A DNA stretch of 64,000 nt from Maritalea sp049801075 (GCF_049801075.1 NZ_JBNAGG010000006.1:62001-126000); one strand, 5' to 3'. Shown: positions 17,514 to 26,530, numbered from the stretch's first letter. The notes: generated by a model not told the origin, from the sequence alone. A program made the numbers and translations.

Positions 17514-18482
17514 ATGGGTGCTGTTAGCCAATCTTCACCGCCAAAACTTTCTGATGCCACCACCAAGGTGCATCAACATTATCAAGAGCTGGCGCGGACC
17601 AAAAAGCTCTATAGCTTTCTCACCATCGGTATATTGGGTGCCATTCTTGTGGCGGCCTTATGGTTTGCCAATGCCTCAAATTCCGGCAAATTTATTGATC
17701 GCATTCCGTATTTTTTCGACTTTGTTTTGAATTTTCTGCCCGATGATCCATTGGAGATTTTCCGGGCGCTCTTTGATTTGCCTTCCCCCTATGCGGATGG
17801 CTCTTTGAAATATGATTATGAAGAGGGACGGCATTATTTGTTCGGCGATTTTTATCTGCCTGAATATTTCTATGAAATGCTGGTCACGCTTAATATTGCT
17901 TTTGTGTCGACCCTGTTGGGTGGCGGCATTGCTTTTGTTCTTTGCTTTTTCGCGGCGTCCAATTTGGTTGGCTCGAAAGCTGTGCGCTTTGTGGTGCGCC
18001 GTATCATGGAATTATTGCGTGCATTTCCTGAAATTGTCATTGCGGGCTTGTTGGCGGCTATCTTGTCGCTTGGCCCGATCGCGGCGATCGCTGCCGTGTC
18101 GATCCACACCATCGGCTCATTGGGTAAGCTGTTTTTTGAAGTGGTCGAAAATGCCGACATGAAGCCGGATGAAGGTTTGCGAGCCGCGGGCGCCAGCTGG
18201 ATTGAACGGGTGCGCTTTGCCATTGTGCCGCAGGTTTTGCCAAACTTTACCTCTTACGCTTTGTTGCGGGCGGAGATTAATGTGCGCGCTTCCACCATTA
18301 TTGGTGCAGTGGGCGGCGGCGGTATTGGCGAAGTGTTTCGCTTGTCTTTATCGCGCGATCATGCGGCAAAAACTTACGCCATCATCCTTTTGCTCTTTGT
18401 CACCATTGTTGCCGTCGATCAGCTTTCGGGCTGGCTGCGCCGCAAAATGGTCGGCGATCAAGCGTTCCAGTTCGGCGCATAG
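17514..18482 (+). CDS. phnE1: Phosphonate ABC transporter permease PhnE (first of two)
   Basis: This is an inner-membrane permease of 322 aa. The BPD_transp_1 region starts near residue 120, and the EAA loop reads EGLRAAGASWIERVRFAIVPQVLP. A first transmembrane segment (about residues 37-57) precedes a periplasmic stretch of about 60 residues. ATG 17514 has GGAG upstream and is preferred to TTG 17487, which would overlap the hairpin. Paired PhnE1/PhnE2 permeases are usual in Rhizobiales and form the heterodimeric channel for phosphonate. Confidence 0.92.
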   Translation: MGAVSQSSPPKLSDATTKVHQHYQELARTKKLYSFLTIGILGAILVAALWFANASNSGKFIDRIPYFFDFVLNFLPDDPLEIFRALFDLPSPYADGSLKYDYEEGRHYLFGDFYLPEYFYEMLVTLNIAFVSTLLGGGIAFVLCFFAASNLVGSKAVRFVVRRIMELLRAFPEIVIAGLLAAILSLGPIAAIAAVSIHTIGSLGKLFFEVVENADMKPDEGLRAAGASWIERVRFAIVPQVLPNFTSYALLRAEINVRASTIIGAVGGGGIGEVFRLSLSRDHAAKTYAIILLLFVTIVAVDQLSGWLRRKMVGDQAFQFGA

Positions 18483-18493
18483 GGAGATTGAAC

Positions 18494-19843
18494 ATGAATA
18501 TGACATCTCAACTCACCGATGAGCGTCGCACTGAGCTGAAAGCGCAATATCCTGAAGTGTTTCACCAAGATCCGGTGAAGAAGTTTCGTCCGATTGCCAT
18601 TGTAGCCGCGCTTATGGCTTATTTGGTGGCCTGCTTCTTTTTCTTCAATATTCCGCAGGTCTTTTCAGACGCGAAATGGGACCGGGCTGGCCTTTACATG
18701 GCCGACTGGGTGTCTTGGCAGGCACAGCCTAAAATTCGCTTCCGTGATGATGGAATCGAGCTTCAATATCCGCGCTTTTCGCCGCTTGGCGAAAATCCGA
18801 ATCCGGATTGGGTCACCGCCAACGACGCGCGTGATGCGTTTCGGGTAGATTTTGGTGACGGCAATTTTATCGTTGTGCACGAAGGCTTGGTGGAGATCAA
18901 AAAAGGCGGTCAGCGTTATGATGTGGTGATCACCGATGATGCTGCGCTTTTGCCAGAAAATGCCACAAGCGAATTTGAAGAGCGCAATGGTCGCGTAAAA
19001 CTTAGCTTTGGGTTTGCGGGCAATATTGAAATTCGCAACACCCAAGTGCGCGTGTGGCGCCGTTTTTGGGGGTGGGAGAATTTCTTCTTCGATCCTGGCT
19101 CCGCCTATTGGGGCATGAATGGGTTTGAAGTGATTGGTATGATCGCGGCAGGCCCTCAGATCGAGGAAGGCCAAAGCAATTTAAGCGTCGCAATCAATGA
19201 TTTTCTCTATAATGCGGAATGGCAACATGCCGACGTGTTTGTGAAATTGCTGCAAACCATTGTGATGGCGTTTGTTGGCACCTTGTTTGCTGCCATCCTT
19301 GCCTTCCCGCTGGCATTTATCGCCGCGCGTAACATTACCCGTTCGAACACAGCCAACTGGTTGATGAAGCGGTCGTTCGACTTCCTGCGTTCAGTGGATA
19401 TGTTGATCTGGGCGCTGTTCTTCACACGCTCGTTCGGGCCGGGGCCAATCGCTGGTATTGCCGCGATTTTCTTCACTGACACAGGCACGCTCGGCAAGCT
19501 TTATTCCGAAGCTTTGGAGAATGTGGACGACAAGCAGCGCGAAGGCGTGAAATCGCTTGGGGCGTCTCCGGTTGAAGTGCAGCGCTTTGGCGTGGTGCCG
19601 CAAGTGCTGCCGCTATTTGCGTCACAAGCGCTTTATTTCTGGGAATCAAACACCCGCTCAGCCACCATCATTGGCGCGGTGGGCGCGGGCGGCATTGGCC
19701 TTAAATTGCTCGAGGCCATGCGCACCGGAACCGACTGGGAAAATGTCGGCTATATGGTGATTTTGATCCTGATCGTCGTGTTTGTCTTTGACAATATTTC
19801 CAACCATCTCCGGTCAAAATTGATCGGTGAGGAAGCCCGATAA
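18494..19843 (+). CDS. phnE2: Phosphonate ABC transporter permease PhnE (second), with large periplasmic insertion
   Basis: At 449 aa this is far longer than a minimal PhnE (about 260-280 aa). After a first membrane segment (about residues 35-55) comes a soluble, mostly beta-rich region of about 190 residues (60-245) that should lie in the periplasm. Next come the usual permease segments and the EAA loop EGVKSLGASPVEVQRFGVVPQVLP. The ATG follows AGGGAG, 11 bp after phnE1 ends. Long PhnE2 proteins are known in this group; the role of the insertion is unknown, but docking of PhnD is possible. Confidence 0.9.
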   Translation: MNMTSQLTDERRTELKAQYPEVFHQDPVKKFRPIAIVAALMAYLVACFFFFNIPQVFSDAKWDRAGLYMADWVSWQAQPKIRFRDDGIELQYPRFSPLGENPNPDWVTANDARDAFRVDFGDGNFIVVHEGLVEIKKGGQRYDVVITDDAALLPENATSEFEERNGRVKLSFGFAGNIEIRNTQVRVWRRFWGWENFFFDPGSAYWGMNGFEVIGMIAAGPQIEEGQSNLSVAINDFLYNAEWQHADVFVKLLQTIVMAFVGTLFAAILAFPLAFIAARNITRSNTANWLMKRSFDFLRSVDMLIWALFFTRSFGPGPIAGIAAIFFTDTGTLGKLYSEALENVDDKQREGVKSLGASPVEVQRFGVVPQVLPLFASQALYFWESNTRSATIIGAVGAGGIGLKLLEAMRTGTDWENVGYMVILILIVVFVFDNISNHLRSKLIGEEAR

Positions 19844-19853
19844 ACGGACTTTT

Positions 19854-20405
19854 TTACTGCCCAAAACTATCAAATTCGCCGGCGAGGAACTTTTCCTCTG
19901 CCGGCGTATTTTTGCGTCCAAGCACTTCGTTGCGATAGGGATAGCGGCCGAATTGCTCGATAATGTTGCGGTGCTTGATTTCATATTCAAGGCTGTTTTC
20001 ATTATCCAAACTTTTGAACAGTTTCACCGCTTCATCATGCACTTTCAGGCTTTCTGCGTGCATATAGGGCATATAGGCAAAAGTGCGCATCCGTGGCTCT
20101 AAATCCTGATCATCACCACGAGCCACCATTTCCTGTGCGAGGGTTAGTGCTTGCATATCTGATGCAAAGGCACGTTTGTCTTTGCGGAAAATCTGACGGC
20201 TAAATTGATCAAGGATGATGATTTCGGCCAAACGACCTTCAGCATCCACGCGCCAATCAAACAGATCGCCGCGTGCGGCTTCAAGGTGCGCATCCGAAAA
20301 GCGCTCTATAATTTTGGCATCGAAGGCTTCTCCGCCCGTGAACCAATCTTCTTCACTATGGTCGACAAACCAAAATTGAATAATGTCTTTTGCGGTCACA
20401 GTCAT
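19854..20405 (-). CDS. DUF924 family protein
   Basis: The 183-aa product has the family's start DIIQFWFVDHSEEDWF and the central IIILDQFSRQIFR and FAYMPYMHAE blocks. It is all-helical, resembling a tetratricopeptide-like fold, and its molecular role is not established. It converges on phnE2 with only 10 bp between the stops, so no separate terminator fits there. It is probably a lone gene and is not part of the phosphonate pathway. Confidence 0.85.
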   Translation of the reverse strand: MTVTAKDIIQFWFVDHSEEDWFTGGEAFDAKIIERFSDAHLEAARGDLFDWRVDAEGRLAEIIILDQFSRQIFRKDKRAFASDMQALTLAQEMVARGDDQDLEPRMRTFAYMPYMHAESLKVHDEAVKLFKSLDNENSLEYEIKHRNIIEQFGRYPYRNEVLGRKNTPAEEKFLAGEFDSFGQ

Positions 20406-20538
20406 AAGCGCTCCTTTTGTGAGGAGATTAGATTGATCTGATCTTTTGAGAAAATCAACTTGATGTGACGTTTGGGGTCGCCTTTACGTGTCAATTTGCG
20501 CTAGTAAGGCGCAAAATCAATTTCAAGTTGGCGCACCT

Positions 20539-21879
20539 ATGACCATTGAAACGCTCAAACCCTTTCACATGAACCGCGAGACCATGACGGGTATATCTCG
20601 CGATCTCTATAAATTGGCGGATAGTGGCAAAGAGATCATTGTGGGTTTGATCGGCGCTGGGGAGATGGGCACCGATTTGATTTTGCAAATCGGCCGAATG
20701 CGCGGTATGCGCGTCGGCGCCGTCGCCGTCCGCAATATTGATAACGCGCTGAAAGCCGTTGAGATTGCTTATGGCGACCGCGAAAATGCTGTGGTGTGCG
20801 AAAATGATGCGGCCATTTCCCGCGCAGTTGAGATGGGCAAGATTGCCGTTTGTGGCGATGCGCGTTTGGTGGCGCAAAATGCGCATGTTAGCCAAGTGAT
20901 TGAGGCGACAGGCAAGCCAAGCGTGGGCGCTGAAATCGGGTTATTGACGCTGGAAGCGGGCAAGCATCTGGTGATGATGAATGTGGAAGCCGATGTGACT
21001 GTTGGCACCTATTTGCATCGTCGCGCCAAGGAGCTTGGCCTTGTTTATTCTGTTGGAGCAGGGGATGAACCATCCTCTATCATGGAGCTGATCGATTTTG
21101 CCAATGCGTTGGAATTGCCGATCATCTCTGCCGGTAAGGGTAAAAACAACCCGCTCAAATTTGACGCGGTGCCTGCGGATTATGAAGAAGAAGCTTTCGC
21201 GCGCAATATGAACCCGCGCATGCTTGTTGAATTTGTCGATGGCTCCAAAACAATGGTCGAAATGGCGGCGCTGGCCAATGCCACTGGTCTCGTGCCCGAT
21301 GTGCCGGGCATGCATGGGCCGGAAGCGACCATTGATACGCTAGAAGACATTTTGATCCCAGAGGAAGATGGCGGCATCCTCTCTGGTGCGGGCAAAGTGG
21401 ATTATACCATCGGAAAGGGCGTGGCGCCGGGTGTTTTTGTGGTGGTGAAGGCCCCGCATGAGCGTATTCATGAGCGTATGGCGGATTTGAAAGTAGGGCG
21501 CGGGCCTTATTTCACACTTTATCGTCCGTTCCATTTGACAAGTTTGGAAGTGCCGCTGACTTGCGCGCGCATCGCGCTTTATGGCCAGTCAGATATGGTG
21601 CCAATGGATCGGCCAGTTGCGGATGTATGCGCGGTTGCGAAAAAGGATATGCAACCGGGTGAAACATTGGATGCGATTGGGCAATATTGCTATCGCTCCT
21701 TCACCATGACGCGCGATGATGCCAAGGCAAAGGCTGCGCATCCAGTGGGGTTGATCGAAGGCGGCAAAGTGGTGGCACCGATTAAAAAAGGTGAGCTGAT
21801 CACCACGCAAAACACCACCCCGGACGCGAGCTTGAAGATCGTTGATCTGCGTCGCGCCCAGGATGAAATGTTAGATTAG
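20539..21879 (+). CDS. COG4091 oxidoreductase: homoserine-dehydrogenase-like domain plus SAF domain
   Basis: The protein has 446 aa. An N-terminal Rossmann domain (VGLIGAGEMGTDLILQI, about residues 36-52) is followed by a homoserine-dehydrogenase-like catalytic region (VEADVTVGTYLHRRAKELGL and SAGKGKNNPL). A C-terminal SAF domain (about 360-445) ends GELITTQNTTPDASLKIVDLR. COG4091 proteins are NAD(P)-dependent enzymes linked in other genomes to sugar-acid or branched polyol pathways, but the substrate here cannot be told. ATG 20539 lacks a strong ribosome site. It stands alone between convergent DUF924 and znuA, with no kinase or transporter partner. Confidence 0.8.
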   Translation: MTIETLKPFHMNRETMTGISRDLYKLADSGKEIIVGLIGAGEMGTDLILQIGRMRGMRVGAVAVRNIDNALKAVEIAYGDRENAVVCENDAAISRAVEMGKIAVCGDARLVAQNAHVSQVIEATGKPSVGAEIGLLTLEAGKHLVMMNVEADVTVGTYLHRRAKELGLVYSVGAGDEPSSIMELIDFANALELPIISAGKGKNNPLKFDAVPADYEEEAFARNMNPRMLVEFVDGSKTMVEMAALANATGLVPDVPGMHGPEATIDTLEDILIPEEDGGILSGAGKVDYTIGKGVAPGVFVVVKAPHERIHERMADLKVGRGPYFTLYRPFHLTSLEVPLTCARIALYGQSDMVPMDRPVADVCAVAKKDMQPGETLDAIGQYCYRSFTMTRDDAKAKAAHPVGLIEGGKVVAPIKKGELITTQNTTPDASLKIVDLRRAQDEMLD

Positions 21880-21880
21880 G

Positions 21881-22906
21881 CTATTCGCCTAAACAATCAG
21901 CAAAGCTGTTGCCCATATCGCGGATCAGGTTGAAATAAAGCTCTGGTCCGTCCTCAAGCTCTGCGCCAAGCGGGTCGAGCACGGCCTGTTTCACATTGGT
22001 GCCTTCTACGGCTAGATCAACCAGTTTTGCATCGAACTGAGGCTCTGCGAAAATGCAGCTGATTTGATCTTCCTTCAAATGTGCTTTCAATTCGGTCAGG
22101 CGTTTTGCACCCGGCTTGATTTCGGGGCTCAGCGTAACGGTGCCTGCGTTGGTCAGACCATATTGAGCTTCGAAATATTGATAGGCATCGTGGAAGGTCA
22201 CAAACTTATGCGCTTCCAGTCCAGCCAATTGCGCTTTGATTTCCGCGTTGAGGGCGTCTAGCTTTTCAAGCGTAGCTGCGGCATTTTCTTGGTATTGCGC
22301 GGCATGTTCTGAATCGACAGTGCTTAGCTCTTCAGCGACCAGTTCGACGAAATGCTTGGCGTTTTCGACATCAAGCCAAATGTGAAGATCTGTATCGCCA
22401 TGGTGATGACCCTCATGGTCGTCATGACCATGTTCGTCTTCATGAGCGTGCTCATCGTCATGGTCGTGTTCATGATCATCATGCCCGTGGTCGTCTTCAT
22501 GCTCATGCTCTTCGTGATCATGCGCATCATGGTCATGATCGTCTAGGCTGACTTCGCGTATGGGCAGAAAATGGAAATGATCCTCATGATCTTGAAGTTC
22601 GATCACTTTTGCCTCTTGCGGCAAAGATGTGATCGATTTTGCCAAGAAGCTCTCAAGTTCATGACCCACCCAGAAGATAATGTCTGCATTTTGCAGGGCT
22701 TGCGCGTCTGAAGGTTTGAGCGCGTAATCATGGGGTGATGCATTGGCTGGCACGATGTTTATGGGTGTGCTGACCCCTTGGGTCACGTTGGCCACCAGTG
22801 AATGAAGTGGGCGAATGGACGTCACCACATTGAGTTCACTTGCCGTTGCAACACCTGTCATTGCTAAGCTTAGAGCTAGGGCGCTAGCGCTTAATTTCGT
22901 TCGCAT
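21881..22906 (-). CDS. znuA: Zinc ABC transporter substrate-binding protein ZnuA
   Basis: The 341-aa protein has a signal peptide (about residues 1-24, LALSLAMTGVATA) and the ZnuA N-terminus ELNVVTSIRPLHSLVANVTQGV. A His/Asp/Glu-rich loop (about residues 120-175, alternating HD and HE) is the flexible metal-capturing loop of ZnuA proteins. Zn ligands are expected at the His before DYAL (SPHDYAL), in the segment DLHIWLD, and in FHDAYQYF. I chose ATG 22906, because GGAG is six bases upstream; ATG 22912 abuts the GGAG. It diverges from znuC across Zur-like palindromes. Confidence 0.94.
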   Translation of the reverse strand: MRTKLSASALALSLAMTGVATASELNVVTSIRPLHSLVANVTQGVSTPINIVPANASPHDYALKPSDAQALQNADIIFWVGHELESFLAKSITSLPQEAKVIELQDHEDHFHFLPIREVSLDDHDHDAHDHEEHEHEDDHGHDDHEHDHDDEHAHEDEHGHDDHEGHHHGDTDLHIWLDVENAKHFVELVAEELSTVDSEHAAQYQENAAATLEKLDALNAEIKAQLAGLEAHKFVTFHDAYQYFEAQYGLTNAGTVTLSPEIKPGAKRLTELKAHLKEDQISCIFAEPQFDAKLVDLAVEGTNVKQAVLDPLGAELEDGPELYFNLIRDMGNSFADCLGE

Positions 22907-22918
22907 CTTCATCTCCAA

Positions 22919-22955
22919 AATGTAATAACATAACATTGTTGCGTAACGATATAAC
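22919..22955. promoter_or_regulatory. Two Zur-box-like palindromes between znuA and znuC
   Basis: One imperfect palindrome of 19 bases (22919-22937) has arms AATGT and ACATT. A second site, GTAACGATATAAC (22943-22955), matches 10 of 13 positions of the rhizobial Zur motif GTTATAATATAAC as I recall it. They sit between divergent znuA and znuCB-zur, with zur encoded in the same cluster. Zinc-loaded Zur would repress both directions. Confidence 0.6.
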
Positions 22956-23003
22956 GTATGGCAAAAAGAGGTGCAACCGTTCTTTTTAGCTGAGTGGAAA
23001 TTC

Positions 23004-23825
23004 GTGTCCGACCAAAATAAAGCGCAAGATGCGCTGGTGCGTTTAGACAAAGTTGGCGTTTATCGCGACGGCAAATGGCTGGTGCGCGGCGTCACTTTCG
23101 ATGTGCATCCGAAAGAAATTGTTACGCTGATTGGGCCAAACGGTTCGGGCAAATCCACGAGTGTGAAAACAGCTCTTGGCGTGTTGCAACCGACTGAAGG
23201 TCAGGTGCATCGGCGTCCCGATTTGCAAGTCGGCTATGTGCCGCAAAAATTTGCGTTGGATTGGACATTGCCGCTGCCCGTCAAGCGCATGATGAATTTG
23301 ACCAAGAAGCATAGACACGCTGAAATCGAGCGGGCTTTGGATCTGGTTGGAATTTTGCACCTAAAGTCGGCCAATATGCAATCGCTGTCCGGCGGGGAAA
23401 CACAGCGCGCTTTGTTGGCGCGTGCCTTGTTGATGCAGCCGGATTTGCTGGTGTTGGATGAACCTGTGCAGGGCGTCGATTTTGCTGGCGAGATCGCGCT
23501 TTATGATTTGATCAAAACAATTCGCGACGAAACGGGGTGTGGCATTCTGCTGATCTCTCATGATTTGCATGTGGTGATGGCGCAGACTGACACGGTGATC
23601 TGTTTGAACGGGCATGTATGCTGCCGCGGCACGCCGAAATTGGTGGCGGAGAGCGACGAATATAAGCGTTTGTTTGGTGCACGGGCCGCGCAAAGTTTGG
23701 CGGTTTATCAGCATGATCATGACCACACACATCTGCCGGATGGGCGGGTGATGCATGCGGATGGCACCATTCATGATCATTGTGACCATGCCCATGACAC
23801 GCCGCATCAAAAGGAGCATCACTAA
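23004..23825 (+). CDS. znuC: Zinc ABC transporter ATP-binding protein ZnuC with His-rich tail
   Basis: This ABC ATPase has 273 aa, with Walker A GPNGSGKST, signature LSGGETQRALLARAL and Walker B LLVLDEPVQGVD. The last ~40 residues are rich in His and Asp, with many HD and HH pairs ending KEHH. This metal-binding-like cytoplasmic tail may sense zinc at the importer. GTG 23004 is preferred; GTG 22971 would have its ribosome site directly abutting. The stop overlaps the znuB start by one base (TAATG). Confidence 0.92.
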   Translation: MSDQNKAQDALVRLDKVGVYRDGKWLVRGVTFDVHPKEIVTLIGPNGSGKSTSVKTALGVLQPTEGQVHRRPDLQVGYVPQKFALDWTLPLPVKRMMNLTKKHRHAEIERALDLVGILHLKSANMQSLSGGETQRALLARALLMQPDLLVLDEPVQGVDFAGEIALYDLIKTIRDETGCGILLISHDLHVVMAQTDTVICLNGHVCCRGTPKLVAESDEYKRLFGARAAQSLAVYQHDHDHTHLPDGRVMHADGTIHDHCDHAHDTPHQKEHH

Positions 23826-24655
23826 TGGGTATTTTTGATGATTTCTTCATGCGCGCATTAATCGCTGGCATTGGCTTCGCCTTGGTCACTGGCCCATTGG
23901 GTTGCTTTATTGTGTGGCGGCGCATGGCCTATTTTGGTGACACGATGGCCCATTCGGCCTTGCTAGGTGTTGCGTTGAGTTTCGTGTTTAATCTCAATTT
24001 GATGGTTGGCGTGATTGCGGTAGCGTTGATGGTGTCCTTTGCCTTGTTGATCTTAGAAAAGCGGCAATCGCTATCAGCTGACGCGCTTTTAGGCATTCTC
24101 TCGCATTCCACGCTGGCGTTGGGCTTGGTCATTGTCAGCCTGATGACGTCCGTCCGCATTGATTTGATGGGATTATTGTTTGGCGATATCCTTGCAGTCA
24201 CCACCGTTGATATTCAAATGGTCTATGGCCTTGGCGCGATTGTTTTGGCAATTCTGATTTGGTTTTGGCGGCCCTTGGTGGCGGCAACGGTGAATGTGGA
24301 ATTGGCGCAAGCGGAAAATATGAAGCCACAGCGCAGCCGCTTTATCTTGATGGTGCTTTTGGCGTTGTTGATCGCCATTGCCATGAAAATTGTCGGGATT
24401 TTGTTGATCACGGCCTTGCTGATTATTCCAGCAGCTACGGCGCGCCGCTTTGCGGCAACGCCGGAGATTATGGCTTTGCTGGCCTCCATTTTTGGCGTTG
24501 TCGCGGTGATTGGCGGCCTATATGGTTCTTTATATTATGACACGCCTTCTGGCCCTTCTATTGTGGTGGCGGCGTTGATCATCTTTTTGATTTCATTGGT
24601 GCCGAAAAATATGTTCGGGGCCAAAAACCAATCTGCGGAGGCGCATCATGACTGA
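23825..24655 (+). CDS. znuB: Zinc ABC transporter permease ZnuB
   Basis: ZnuB (276 aa) is an ABC-3 family permease with eight or nine hydrophobic segments. The family blocks are ALVTGPLGCFIVWRRMAYFGD near residue 20 and the later GILLITALLIIPAATARR. It forms the membrane channel for Zn2+ fed by ZnuA and powered by ZnuC. The start codon overlaps the znuC stop, and its own end overlaps zur by eight bases, so all three genes are one coupled unit. Confidence 0.95.
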   Translation: MGIFDDFFMRALIAGIGFALVTGPLGCFIVWRRMAYFGDTMAHSALLGVALSFVFNLNLMVGVIAVALMVSFALLILEKRQSLSADALLGILSHSTLALGLVIVSLMTSVRIDLMGLLFGDILAVTTVDIQMVYGLGAIVLAILIWFWRPLVAATVNVELAQAENMKPQRSRFILMVLLALLIAIAMKIVGILLITALLIIPAATARRFAATPEIMALLASIFGVVAVIGGLYGSLYYDTPSGPSIVVAALIIFLISLVPKNMFGAKNQSAEAHHD

Positions 24656-25037
24656 GCAAAACTTGACTAAAAATCAGGATCTCGTGCTCAATCAATTGGG
24701 TAAATCCAAAACCCCTATGAGCGCCTATGATCTTTTGGATAAATTGCGCGAAAAGGGCTTAAAAGCGCCGCTGCAAATTTATCGGGCGCTGGATAAACTC
24801 ACTGAAATGGGCCTTGCCCATCGTCTCGAAAGCTTAAACGCTTTTGTGGCCTGCGCTCATCCCAACTGTCATGAAAATGAACTGATCGCCTTTGGCATTT
24901 GCGAAAATTGCAACAAGGTTTGGGAATTCTCTGACGAAGAGGTGAGCAAGCGCCTCGACCTTTGGGCAAAAGAGCGTGACTTTACGCCGATCAAAACCAG
25001 CCTTGAAATTCGCGGTATTTGCGCCAAGTGCGCCTAA
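24648..25037 (+). CDS. zur: Zinc uptake regulator Zur (Fur family)
   Basis: This Fur-family repressor has 129 aa. Residues 1-70 form the winged helix (SAYDLLDKLREKGLKAPLQIYRALDKL). Cys pairs CAHPNC-type, CENC and CAKC provide structural and sensory Zn sites. Its location directly after znuCB and next to Zur-like boxes separates it from Fur, Mur or Irr. It starts inside the last codons of znuB. When zinc is plentiful it should shut off znuA and znuCB-zur, including itself. Confidence 0.93.
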   Translation: MTEQNLTKNQDLVLNQLGKSKTPMSAYDLLDKLREKGLKAPLQIYRALDKLTEMGLAHRLESLNAFVACAHPNCHENELIAFGICENCNKVWEFSDEEVSKRLDLWAKERDFTPIKTSLEIRGICAKCA

Positions 25038-25167
25038 GTCCCCTTCCTTTGCTTGCCATTATGCCCCACGCCTGATAGGAAGCGCGTCCGCATTTTATCA
25101 GATTGTCATCTTGCAGGGATAAGCCGTCGCGATCCCGGCAGGATTTTTACGTTCTTTGGAGGGGTAT

Positions 25168-26487
25168 ATGGGCGCTCAATTTTCCTATGGTGTTGATTTC
25201 GGCACGACCAATACGGTGATCGCTCGGGCCAGCCAAAATGGCGATGTGGACACCGTTCAGTTTGGCATGGGCGACCAGATGTCTGATGTTTATAGGTCCG
25301 TACTGTGCTTTCAGAAAATCGAGCGCGAACGCTCATTTGATGTGGAAGTAAGCGCGGGGCTTGAGGCGATCAAATCCTATTTGTCGGCCTTGTCAGAAAT
25401 CCGATTTATTCAATCCTTTAAAAGCCATGCGGCCAGTCGCTTGTTTGAAGAAACGCGGGTGTTTGGTCAAAAATATCGGTTTGAAGATTTGCTGGCATCG
25501 TTTCTGCAAACGGCGCGCAATAGTGCCGCTAGCGGGCTAGACGAGATGGGCACCACCTTTATTTCTGGCCGTCCTGTTGCGTTTGTGGGTGCTTCGCCTG
25601 ATGATCAATTGGCGATGGAACGCTATGAATTAGGCTATAAGCAGGCTGGGTTTCCCACCCCGCAACATGTTTATGAGCCAGTGGGCGCAGCCTATTCCTA
25701 TGCCAAACGATTGAAGAAAGATGCGACCGTTTTGGTGGGCGATTTCGGCGGTGGTACGAGTGACTTTTCGATCATTCGGTTTGAGCGGCATGGCGATAAG
25801 GTGATTGCGCATCCTTTGGGCTATGCCGGGATGGGCATTGCTGGCGACAGCTTTGATTATCGTATTATCGATGCAGTGATTTGCCCGGAATTGGGCAGGG
25901 GCACGCAATATAAATCCTTTGATAAAATCCTAGAGATCCCAAAGCATTATTTCGCCAATTTTGCGCGGTGGCACCAGCTTGCCGTTTTGAAAACGCCGCA
26001 AAATATGAATGAATTGGAAGAGCTTTGGAACGCATCCCTTGCGCCTGACAAGTTGGAGGCTCTGATCGATACGATTATGGATGATCGCGGCTTTGATATT
26101 TATCGCGCCGTGTCCGGTGCCAAAGCAGAATTGTCTTCCAACCCTACCGCAAAGCTTCAGATTAAACTGGGCAAAATTCAAATCGACCAGGTGATCAAGA
26201 TCAATGATTTTGAGCATTGGATCGAGAAGGATTTGGCACAGATTGGTCAGGCGGTTGATGGTTTGTTTGCGCGTGAGCACATCAAAATTGAAGATATCGA
26301 CCATGTGTTTCTCACGGGTGGATCGTCGTTCATCCCTGCGGTGAAGCGGTTATTTGCGGATCGGTTTGGGCCCGAAAAGCTGGCAGATGGCAATCAATTT
26401 CAATCTGTTGCCCATGGCCTGGCGTTGATTGGTTTGCTTGACGATGTGAAGCCTTGGCTGGCGGGTGCTGAGCTGGAGCTGAGCTAA
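25168..26487 (+). CDS. Hsp70-family protein, YegD-like
   Basis: The product has 439 aa. It has the actin/Hsp70 ATPase motifs: phosphate 1 VDFGTTNTVIA at the N-terminus, phosphate 2 VGDFGGGTSDFSI in the middle, and adenosine motif FLTGGSSFIPAVKRLF near the end. It lacks a DnaK-length substrate-binding domain and EEVD-type tail, as in E. coli YegD, whose function is unclear. ATG 25168 is preceded by GGAGGGG. No co-chaperone lies nearby; the J-domain gene at 44.5 kb is far away. The 130 bp upstream show no other gene. Confidence 0.85.
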   Translation: MGAQFSYGVDFGTTNTVIARASQNGDVDTVQFGMGDQMSDVYRSVLCFQKIERERSFDVEVSAGLEAIKSYLSALSEIRFIQSFKSHAASRLFEETRVFGQKYRFEDLLASFLQTARNSAASGLDEMGTTFISGRPVAFVGASPDDQLAMERYELGYKQAGFPTPQHVYEPVGAAYSYAKRLKKDATVLVGDFGGGTSDFSIIRFERHGDKVIAHPLGYAGMGIAGDSFDYRIIDAVICPELGRGTQYKSFDKILEIPKHYFANFARWHQLAVLKTPQNMNELEELWNASLAPDKLEALIDTIMDDRGFDIYRAVSGAKAELSSNPTAKLQIKLGKIQIDQVIKINDFEHWIEKDLAQIGQAVDGLFAREHIKIEDIDHVFLTGGSSFIPAVKRLFADRFGPEKLADGNQFQSVAHGLALIGLLDDVKPWLAGAELELS

Positions 26488-26504
26488 TACATATCGCCAA
26501 TTTG

Positions 26505-26530
26505 GGAACCAATTCGCCTGTGCTGCTGTT
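26505..26530 (+). promoter_or_regulatory. Possible EcfG-type general stress promoter
   Basis: GGAAC at 26505-26509, then 17 bases, then TGTT at 26527-26530. The alphaproteobacterial EcfG consensus is GGAAC-N16/17-CGTT, so only one base differs. It lies 58 bp before the DUF1328 gene, a family often found in stress regulons. Confidence 0.35.

Noticed and set aside
22324..22546. Met- and His-like repeat frames opposite znuA
   Set aside because: They are frame shadows of the His/Asp-rich loop codons; no ribosome site or independent start is seen.
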